A stretch of DNA of 5,094 nucleotides from JADJNW01 sp964523725. Its GTDB lineage: Bacteria; Bacteroidota; Bacteroidia; Chitinophagales; Saprospiraceae. Where the stretch lies: contig CAZGAU010000261.1 of assembly GCA_964523725.1 (NCBI GenBank), forward strand, positions 1-5,094. The letters are read 5' to 3'. Made by a program: the position numbers and the translations under genes. Positions 1 to 5,094 of the stretch are shown in pieces. The notes under the pieces were generated by a model that saw only the letters and a program-made list of their open reading frames with translations, was not told where the DNA came from and made no database searches. Every line of letters starts with the position of its first letter. The first letter of the stretch is position 1.

Positions 1-767
1 CGCTCAAAATGGTGCCGATCGCGCTGTTGCCTTATCGATCTTATCGTTTCCTGGAAAATATGCCCAATGAAAAACCTTTGCTGGTGGTGGTGGACAAAGC
101 ACAATTTGGGGCTTCTAAGCGGAATTACGGCTATTTACTTCGTTATGCAAAACCGCTATTTGAAAACGAGTTATTACTATTATATGAATTAGAACTAAAT
201 GCTTTTAATAAAGGTGTAGAAGCCTGGCGGCAAGATGTAATGAATGGCTGGGAATGGTCGCGCGAACATTATGTACAAAAAGACGGATTCTGGCTGCCCG
301 ACAGTTCGCAGCAGGTGCTGCATATGTCCTTCGACAGTTTATATTCAAGCCGGATTTATCAGGGGAAAGGCGCTTTGGAAGTGCCTGTAAAAAAACGAGT
401 TTTTGTATTTGAAAAAACCTTGCCCGCCACCCAAAACACTTGTGAAATCTGGGTTTATATGGGTGAGGATCAATACCCGCGAATCAATTTTAAAGCCTGG
501 GAAATCGATGAAAATGGCAATGAAAACTGGATCATGCACATCGGCGCACGCTTCGATCTCATTGCATTGGATCATAATGGCTGGGGGCTGGTGCAATTTC
601 CGTTAAATGTAAGCAATGTAAAGAATCGTGTAAGATTCGAGCTGGAATGTAAAGAAATTCAGCACCCGACCGTTTTTATCGACGAGCTGTTGATCCGACC
701 AAGCGGCGTCAATGTGTTCTGGCAAAAAGATGATTGGCTGGTTTATAATAATTTATGGTTTAAGTAA
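1..767 (+). CDS. Hypothetical protein, C-terminal part, with a probable beta-sandwich domain (5'-truncated by the window)
   Basis: I do not recognise this family. The frame stays open to the left edge: the codons before the first ATG at position 9 read Leu-Lys with no stop. The true start therefore probably lies outside the window and the ATG at 9 is likely internal. About 252 residues are visible after that ATG. The first part (about residues 23-65) has a beta-alpha look, with LLVVVDKAQFG followed by a segment rich in Leu, Tyr and Arg. From about residue 104 to 231 come alternating hydrophobic strands rich in Trp, Tyr and Phe, with a WVYMGEDQYP turn, a DENGNENW turn and a closing VFIDELLIRP strand. 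This pattern resembles carbohydrate-binding-like (galactose-binding-fold) jelly rolls. No transmembrane segment or signal peptide is visible in this part. The protein could be the extracytoplasmic tail of a larger membrane or surface protein, perhaps linked to polysaccharide, but that is inference. It ends at TAA 765-767, 5 bp from the convergent methyltransferase gene. Confidence 0.75.
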   Translation, partial: LKMVPIALLPYRSYRFLENMPNEKPLLVVVDKAQFGASKRNYGYLLRYAKPLFENELLLLYELELNAFNKGVEAWRQDVMNGWEWSREHYVQKDGFWLPDSSQQVLHMSFDSLYSSRIYQGKGALEVPVKKRVFVFEKTLPATQNTCEIWVYMGEDQYPRINFKAWEIDENGNENWIMHIGARFDLIALDHNGWGLVQFPLNVSNVKNRVRFELECKEIQHPTVFIDELLIRPSGVNVFWQKDDWLVYNNLWFK

Positions 768-772
768 AATAT

Positions 773-1618
773 TTATTCAACAATCTTAAACCAAAAAGAA
801 CCGCCGTGCTGCTCCACGCCGCCCAGGTTCGGATGATCCCATAATGGTTTCAAAATGCCTGCCAGTTCTGCGTCTTCCGAGACAAAATAATTGGGCATAA
901 TCGTCTGATAACGAGTGGAATTAGATAATAACATAATTGCTAAACCGTACTGCTCTGAATAAAACCGGTCGCACATGAACTGCGGATAATCATAAGGCAA
1001 ATACACATCATGCACGTGCACGATCACGCCGGGCTTTAATTTTGGAACGACTTCCAGAAAGAAGACGGTGGCATCCGAATTGGGCAGCATCCGGTGGGAA
1101 TTATCCACGAATAAAATATCGTTTTCCTGCAAATCGAATAAAAACGAAAAGTCCGTATTTTCAAAGGGTTGGCGGATGATCCGGTCGGTCAATTGCCCGA
1201 TTTCTGCGCGCGGCATCGGATCGATGGAGATAATCTCGGTGGCAAGGTTTTGCTCGCTTTTAGCTTTGAAAGCCACTTTGGTAGAATTGCCGGAGCCAAT
1301 CTCCACGTATCTTTGCGGTCTGAAATGCGCCAGTAAAGTATATAACATCACAATATCAAGTCCGGGTAAATAACCGTTGAGCCAGTGCGGGGCTGTGCCG
1401 GCTTCTTCTTTGCTAATAGCCTGAAAAACAGGTGAATAATTCAAAGCGGTTTTTAAAAAAGTCGCATAATGTTCCCGGTTTTCATTAATAATATTATATA
1501 ATAACTCATGCGGCGGCTGGCCATGCCCGTAGCGCGGTTGGAAGTTAACATGATACTCCAGAAACAAGCTTTGGAAGCGCGGTGATAAGAAGCGGTAAAT
1601 ATCTTTAAGCGATTTCAT
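773..1618 (-). CDS. Class I SAM-dependent methyltransferase (Methyltransf_24-like)
   Basis: Probable cytoplasmic methyltransferase using S-adenosylmethionine; the substrate is unknown. Counted from the ATG at 1618 the protein has 281 residues. The glycine-rich motif I, YVEIGSGNST, lies at about residues 104-113 and is the SAM-binding loop. An acidic strand end, ISIDPMP (about 130-136), fits the residue that contacts the SAM ribose. DILFVDNSHR (about 167-176) and the strand VIVHVHDVYLP (about 198-208) are typical of the Methyltransf_24 group, which includes sugar and natural-product O-methyltransferases. A helical N-terminal extension of roughly 100 residues precedes the fold and may form a lid or substrate-recognition part. 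I prefer the ATG start. A TTG at 1631-1633 would add five residues (286 in total) and cannot be excluded, since neither start has a clear ribosome-binding site. The gene lies downstream of corA on the same strand and converges with the left-edge gene. The family call is firm; the substrate is not inferable from this context. Confidence 0.88.
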   Translation of the reverse strand: MKSLKDIYRFLSPRFQSLFLEYHVNFQPRYGHGQPPHELLYNIINENREHYATFLKTALNYSPVFQAISKEEAGTAPHWLNGYLPGLDIVMLYTLLAHFRPQRYVEIGSGNSTKVAFKAKSEQNLATEIISIDPMPRAEIGQLTDRIIRQPFENTDFSFLFDLQENDILFVDNSHRMLPNSDATVFFLEVVPKLKPGVIVHVHDVYLPYDYPQFMCDRFYSEQYGLAIMLLSNSTRYQTIMPNYFVSEDAELAGILKPLWDHPNLGGVEQHGGSFWFKIVE

Positions 1619-1729
1619 ACTGCAAAGAAACAATTTTTGGAGAATTGTCGATCAAACTTTCTGGCTGGTTCTTAGTTCTTTTTCGTTTTTTGGACGCACG
1701 AGGTTTATTTATCTTTAAAAACAATTGAT
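1619..1729 (-). other. Intergenic spacer between corA and the methyltransferase gene
   Basis: About 110 bp of AT-rich sequence. I see no convincing sigma-70 -35/-10 pair, no Bacteroidota-type TAnnTTTG box at proper spacing, and no GC-rich hairpin with a T-tract. The only stem is a weak A/T one at 1630-1648 (ACAATT pairing with AATTGT, 7-nt loop), which overlaps the alternative TTG start. Whether the methyltransferase is read from its own promoter or by read-through from corA is undecided. Confidence 0.4.
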
Positions 1730-2797
1730 TTACAACCACTTCCGCCTCCTGAAAAGAATCAGCATAACGATCGTAATGAAGAGCATAAGCCCCCAAACAA
1801 AAAAATAGCCGTAGCGCCAGTCTAGTTCGGGCATGAACTTGAAATTCATACCATAAACGCCTACCAGGAAGGTCAGCGGAATAAAGATCGTGGAAATAAT
1901 GGTGAGCAATTGCATGACATTATTCATGCGGAAACTGATTTCCGAAAGATACAGATCATACAAACCGTTGATAATATCGCGATAAGTTTCCACCATATCG
2001 ATCACCTGCACGATATGGTCGTAGAGATCACGCGTAAAGACATCGGTGGATTCATGGACAATCGGGCAGTCGCTTTTTACAAACCAATTGATCGCTTCGC
2101 GCAGCGGCAGGAGCGATTTGCGCAACATCAGCATTTGCAGTTTGAGTTGGTGAATTTTGCCTTTGGTCTGATTATCAGGACTATACATTACTTCCTCTTC
2201 AAGCGCATCCAACGTTTCCTGCAATTGATCCAGCACGATAAAGTATTGATCCACAATGCTGTCAATTAAGGCATAAGCAAGATAATCACTGCCCCGCTTG
2301 CGGATGCGCCCGTTTCCTATCCGGATTCGCTCGCGCACCGGTGCGAAGGTATCATCTTCATTTTCCTGAAAGGAAAGCGTGAATTTTGGTCCGGCATAAA
2401 TAGCGATGTGTTCCAGTTTAACTTCCTGGTCGAAAGTCATCGCGCGGAGGATAATAAAAATCCCATCGTCGTATTCCTCAAATTTGGGACGCTGCTGCGT
2501 ATCCAGGATGTCTTCCAACACCAGGGGATGGAGGTTGAATTGTTTTCCGAGCCGTTCTACCAATTGGGTATCGTGCAATCCTTTCACATCGTACCAGGTA
2601 ATGAAGTCGCCGGTTTCCGGATGAGGGATGTCATTTTGTTTTTCTTTTTCAATGAATTGCTCTTCGTTGAATTGAAGCATCCGAACATTGAGCGATTCCA
2701 TGACTTTTTCACCGGTAAATACAAGCGTACCGGGCGGCAAGCCAGGCTGGCGCTGGCGGAATTGTTTTTTGGCTTTCTTTTTGCGTTTTGGTTTCAT
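1730..2797 (-). CDS. corA: CorA-family magnesium/cobalt transport protein
   Basis: Inner-membrane divalent-cation channel, normally a homopentamer, admitting Mg2+ and in some members Co2+ or Ni2+. The 355 residues are full length and close to the Thermotoga maritima CorA (351 residues as I recall it). A basic N-terminus (KPKRKKKAKK) leads into the GLPPGTLVFTG segment also found in that protein. The cytoplasmic domain contains HPLVLEDILDTQQRPKFEEY at 90-109 and the long stalk helix. Two membrane helices close the protein, at about 296-316 and 329-348. The signature YGMN (315-318) sits at the end of the first helix and is followed by MPEL (322-325), as expected for the selectivity loop. By alignment from memory, D96 and D257 match the two aspartates of the T. 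maritima regulatory metal site, and N292, M295 and L298 match pore-gate residues. The ATG overlaps the stop of the upstream permease gene by one base, so it is probably translated by coupling. Its function is well supported; the preferred metal is not determined. Confidence 0.96.
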   Translation of the reverse strand: MKPKRKKKAKKQFRQRQPGLPPGTLVFTGEKVMESLNVRMLQFNEEQFIEKEKQNDIPHPETGDFITWYDVKGLHDTQLVERLGKQFNLHPLVLEDILDTQQRPKFEEYDDGIFIILRAMTFDQEVKLEHIAIYAGPKFTLSFQENEDDTFAPVRERIRIGNGRIRKRGSDYLAYALIDSIVDQYFIVLDQLQETLDALEEEVMYSPDNQTKGKIHQLKLQMLMLRKSLLPLREAINWFVKSDCPIVHESTDVFTRDLYDHIVQVIDMVETYRDIINGLYDLYLSEISFRMNNVMQLLTIISTIFIPLTFLVGVYGMNFKFMPELDWRYGYFFVWGLMLFITIVMLILFRRRKWL

Positions 2798-2799
2798 TA
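2795..2799 (-). promoter_or_regulatory. TAATG stop-start overlap linking the permease and corA genes
   Basis: On the minus strand the permease stop TAA (2799-2797) shares its last A with the corA ATG (2797-2795). No Shine-Dalgarno sequence is obvious ahead of this ATG; the preceding codons are Asn-Arg-Lys (AATCGTAAA). The arrangement is typical of termination-reinitiation, which supports a single transcript covering both genes. Confidence 0.75.
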
Positions 2800-4200
2800 T
2801 TTACGATTACTATACGACACCCTCGGATCGAGCAGGGCATATAAAATATCGGCAACGAGAATGCCCACCATGGTCAGCACAGCGGAAAGCATCAGCACGG
2901 TGTAAACCACCGGCCAATCGCGGGTATTGATGGCATCAATGGTCAGCTTGCCCATCCCGGGAATGGCAAATATCACCTCAATCACCACCGAACCGGCCAG
3001 CGCCGCCGGAAATACAGAAGCAAACAGGGTCACGATCGGGAAAAGCGAATTGCGAAAGGCATGTTTCCAGATAATTTTGCGCTCCGATAAGCCCTTGGCT
3101 CGCGCCGTGCGGATATAATCCTGTTGCAATACATCAAGCATCCCGCCCCGCATTTGGCGGGAAATAAAGGCGAGCGAGGTATAGGTTACACAAAAAACCG
3201 GCAGGATTAAATGCGCGGCTCTGGTTGTAAATATCGTCCAGAAAGAATCAGTCGCTTTTACATTGCCCAAACCGAAAGAAGGGAACCAGTCCATGCCGTA
3301 TTCCTGCGTGGTGAAAAACACCATGAGCATAGTTGCAATCCAAAACGTTGGTAACGAATACAATACAAACAGAATTACCGTCACTACCCGATCCCAGGCC
3401 GTATCTTTGCGTACGGCAGAGAAAACGCCCAGCGGGATAGAAAGTAAATAAGCAATTAATATGGATGTAATATTTATAACTAAAGTCCAGTAAATGGCGT
3501 CTTTTAATTTATGTGCCACCGGCCGGCTATCATAATAGGATCTTCCGAAATTGCCTGTCAGAAAATTACTGAACCAGTGATGATACTGATTGTCCCAGCC
3601 ATACCATTTGATATCGGGAATCAATAATTTTCCGGGCGTCGGCTGGGTCTTGACTTGACGGTAACTTTCCCGGAGTTGCTCAATCCGGTTGTCAATGACC
3701 AGGCTTAAAGCACTGTCTTTCTCTACAAACCGCTGCAATGAATCCAGTGCACCGATAATCCGGTGATCGCGATGCTGGAAGTACAATTCCCGGACGTTTC
3801 CGCGCAATATCCCTAAACCTTCATAGGAAGAAGTAGGCAAATTATATAAAAATCGTTCCAGGGATTGAATTTCGTTATAATAAGCGGAGATCTGTTCCCA
3901 GTTGCCGTATTGAGCCGTAAGCCTGGTAACCATTTGCCGCCGCTCTTTGAGTACAAATTTGTACAAAGTATCAGGGTAAGCCGCCGAGGAAAGCCCGAAA
4001 TAAAAAACCGGTTTGTCAAGTCCCCAGAATGCCGCGGTTTCGCGGTACACCCGTTCCCGGTCTTTGATATCGAGTCTGGAATTTTCATTGTTGTCGATCG
4101 GATCGCCAGGCGCCAGCTTGCTCAGCCCGAACGCCAGGAATGAGATGACAATCAGGGTAGGAATAAAAATCAAAATCCGTTTGAGCAAGTAGCGCAGCAT
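2797..4200 (-). CDS. ABC transporter permease, DppB/OppB type, with a large extracytoplasmic insertion
   Basis: Inner-membrane permease of a family 5 (dipeptide/oligopeptide/nickel) ABC importer. It would pair with a DppC-type permease, two ATPases and a binding protein. It has 467 residues, whereas DppB/OppB proteins usually have about 300-340. The N-terminus (MLRYLLKRILIFIPTL) with the first helix at about 9-29 and the LAPGDP motif at 29-34 is classic. Family similarity continues at WGLDKP (59-64), breaks off, and resumes at the LTGNFGRSY segment (214-222). The stretch at about 71-204 is thus an insertion on the outer face, rich in charged and aromatic residues with helical parts. Five more helices follow at about 235-262, 271-298, 328-348, 388-412 and 433-457. 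The ATPase-contacting EAA loop lies at 361-389 (DYIRTARAKGLSERK, with G370), and FAIPGMGKL (411-419) is the usual late motif. The gene lies 55 bp downstream of a matching solute-binding protein gene and is coupled to corA. The transported substrate (peptide or other) cannot be told. Confidence 0.95.
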   Translation of the reverse strand: MLRYLLKRILIFIPTLIVISFLAFGLSKLAPGDPIDNNENSRLDIKDRERVYRETAAFWGLDKPVFYFGLSSAAYPDTLYKFVLKERRQMVTRLTAQYGNWEQISAYYNEIQSLERFLYNLPTSSYEGLGILRGNVRELYFQHRDHRIIGALDSLQRFVEKDSALSLVIDNRIEQLRESYRQVKTQPTPGKLLIPDIKWYGWDNQYHHWFSNFLTGNFGRSYYDSRPVAHKLKDAIYWTLVINITSILIAYLLSIPLGVFSAVRKDTAWDRVVTVILFVLYSLPTFWIATMLMVFFTTQEYGMDWFPSFGLGNVKATDSFWTIFTTRAAHLILPVFCVTYTSLAFISRQMRGGMLDVLQQDYIRTARAKGLSERKIIWKHAFRNSLFPIVTLFASVFPAALAGSVVIEVIFAIPGMGKLTIDAINTRDWPVVYTVLMLSAVLTMVGILVADILYALLDPRVSYSNRK

Positions 4201-4212
4201 AGCATATAATTG

Positions 4213-4243
4213 AGCCGGGAGGCGATAATAGCAACTCCCGGCT
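4213..4243 (-). promoter_or_regulatory. GC-rich intergenic hairpin between the binding-protein and permease genes
   Basis: AGCCGGGAG (4213-4221) and CTCCCGGCT (4235-4243) form a perfect 9-bp inverted repeat around a 13-nt loop. On the minus strand, the direction of the flanking genes, the stem is followed by CAATTATATGCT and not by a T-run, so it is not a standard terminator for this transcript. The hairpin ends 12 bp before the permease ATG. It may stabilise the 3' end of the binding-protein mRNA or lower expression of the permease, as is known for intergenic hairpins in other binding-protein operons. On the plus strand a short TTTT follows, but no gene is seen there that needs ending. Confidence 0.6.
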
Positions 4244-4255
4244 TTTCAGATATCT

Positions 4256-5094
4256 TTAATTATCCAGATTCAAATCAAACTCAGAAGGCAGATAGCCCGG
4301 AGGCAGGGCCGTTGGCTTGGCGTCAAAACGCTTGTGAACCGCGAGACTTCCGGTTCGATAAAACAAGAAAACCGCAGGTTGTTGTTCGTAGAGGATTTCC
4401 TGCAGGCGTTTGTACAATTCATTGCGTCGCTTTTCATCCTTCACCGTGCGAATTTCTTCAATGATTTTGTCGGCTTCGGCGTTTTTAAAATTATTGTGAT
4501 TATCCCCACCGGCTGCACCTTCGGAATACCAGTCTTGCGTAGGTTCCCAGAGTGTCGGTGAGATGGTCCGACCGCCTGATGCCATTTCAAAGTTATTGGC
4601 CCGCACATTTTCGCTCATGTAAACTGTAAATTCCTTGGGTACAATTTCCATATTGACACCCGCCTGCTTGAGCGTTCCCTGGGCAAGCAACAGCGCATTG
4701 CGCCCGGTTTCGCTGGTAGAAGCAACGTAACAGGTCAAGTTCATTTCCACTCGTTCACCATTGATCATTTTGTCCACCACGCCATTACCGTTGGAGTCTT
4801 CCCAACCCGCTTCCTTCAATAAGCCTTTGGCGGTTTCAATGCTGAAAGGCACTGGTTTCAGGTTTTTATTAAAATACGCAGCATTCGGATTGATCGGTAC
4901 GGTTACGCGCTGTCCAAGTCCTTCATACACGGTTTCGATGATTTCATCCACGTTTACTGCATGCGCCAGGGCACGACGAACGCGTTTGTCCGACAATTTC
5001 GGATGTTCATTATTTAAATACAAAACGGCATATTGCAACTGCGGGGGTGAATAAAAATTGTAACGCTCTTCTACAAAGGGATCTTCCTGCATGG
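4256..5094 (-). CDS. ABC transporter extracytoplasmic solute-binding protein, family 5 (SBP_bac_5), C-terminal part
   Basis: Periplasmic or lipid-anchored binding protein for a peptide-type ABC importer (DppA/OppA family). The frame is open to the right edge. Family members have about 500-600 residues, so the roughly 278 visible residues are the C-terminal half and the ATG at 5092 is internal. The signal peptide or lipobox would lie outside the window. Diagnostic features are YAVLYLNNEHPKLSDKRVRRALAHAVN (about 21-47, the conserved segment where family members read N..PFdD.rvRqAl..Ai) and the repeat-unit boundary ETAKGLLKEAGW (86-97). An EF-hand-like DSNGNGVVD loop follows (99-107), then LLAQGTLKQAGVNMEI (135-150). 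Near the end, ELYKRLQEILYEQQPAVFLFY (225-245) is also typical. It ends with TAA at 4256-4258, upstream of the permease gene on the same strand, with which it probably forms one transport system. The ligand is unknown: the family binds peptides but also nickel, heme and sugars. Confidence 0.94.
   Translation of the reverse strand, partial: MQEDPFVEERYNFYSPPQLQYAVLYLNNEHPKLSDKRVRRALAHAVNVDEIIETVYEGLGQRVTVPINPNAAYFNKNLKPVPFSIETAKGLLKEAGWEDSNGNGVVDKMINGERVEMNLTCYVASTSETGRNALLLAQGTLKQAGVNMEIVPKEFTVYMSENVRANNFEMASGGRTISPTLWEPTQDWYSEGAAGGDNHNNFKNAEADKIIEEIRTVKDEKRRNELYKRLQEILYEQQPAVFLFYRTGSLAVHKRFDAKPTALPPGYLPSEFDLNLDN

Noticed and set aside
1630..1648. ACAATT/AATTGT inverted repeat as a possible corA terminator
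   Set aside because: The stem is only 6 A/T-dominated base pairs, with no uninterrupted T-run after it on the minus strand, and is likely chance in AT-rich DNA.
1605..1796. A 63-codon minus-strand frame spanning the corA end and the spacer
   Set aside because: It overlaps both the corA 3' end and the methyltransferase start in another frame, has no domain, and its basic Lys/Arg run comes from A-rich spacer sequence.
1910..2269. A 119-codon plus-strand open frame inside corA
   Set aside because: It is fully antisense to the conserved CorA stalk and membrane region and is rich in His, Ile and Gln, as expected for a shadow frame.
2408..2905. A 165-codon plus-strand open frame across the permease-corA junction
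   Set aside because: It lies antisense to two well-supported genes, has no recognisable domain, and its composition is that expected from reading conserved CorA codons backwards.
4768..4800. EF-hand-like DSNGNGVVD loop in the binding protein as a novel calcium site
   Set aside because: A DxDGDG-like loop at this position, after the AGW motif, is common in family 5 solute-binding proteins, so it is not unusual here.

Overview
This window holds five genes: two that run off the window edges and three that look complete. No RNA genes, CRISPR arrays, insertion sequences or other mobile elements were seen. The base composition is moderate, neither GC-rich nor strongly AT-rich. The starts that can be judged (permease, CorA, methyltransferase) lack clear Shine-Dalgarno sequences. 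The peptide-type permease carries a long extracytoplasmic insertion. Together these suggest a member of the Bacteroidota/Calditrichota/KSB1 part of the FCB group, but this is a tentative inference that five genes cannot settle.

Left edge, + strand (1-767): the 3' part of a gene of unrecognised function. Its product ends in what looks like a beta-sandwich (carbohydrate-binding-like) domain. The start lies outside the window. It converges with the next gene across only 5 bp.

Middle, - strand (773-1618): a class I SAM-dependent methyltransferase of the Methyltransf_24 type, substrate unknown. A roughly 110-bp spacer separates it from the corA gene upstream (1730-2797), so it may or may not share the same transcript.

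Right half, - strand, read from right to left: the C-terminal part of a family 5 extracytoplasmic solute-binding protein (4256-5094, start beyond the window). It is followed by a 55-bp spacer with a strong 9-bp GC-rich hairpin, then a DppB/OppB-type ABC permease (2797-4200). A CorA divalent-cation channel (1730-2797) comes next, its ATG overlapping the permease stop by one base (TAATG). The binding protein and permease fit one peptide/oligopeptide import system: the binding protein captures the substrate outside the membrane and the permease forms half of the channel. The second permease (DppC type) and the ATPases are not in the window. They are not immediately downstream of the permease, where they are usually found, because corA occupies that place. 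Coupling of corA to the permease suggests co-expression, not necessarily shared function.

Nothing in the window amounts to a clearly new system. The points most worth a second look are the permease insertion, the permease-corA coupling without a DppC partner, the hairpin just before the permease start, and the unrecognised gene at the left edge.
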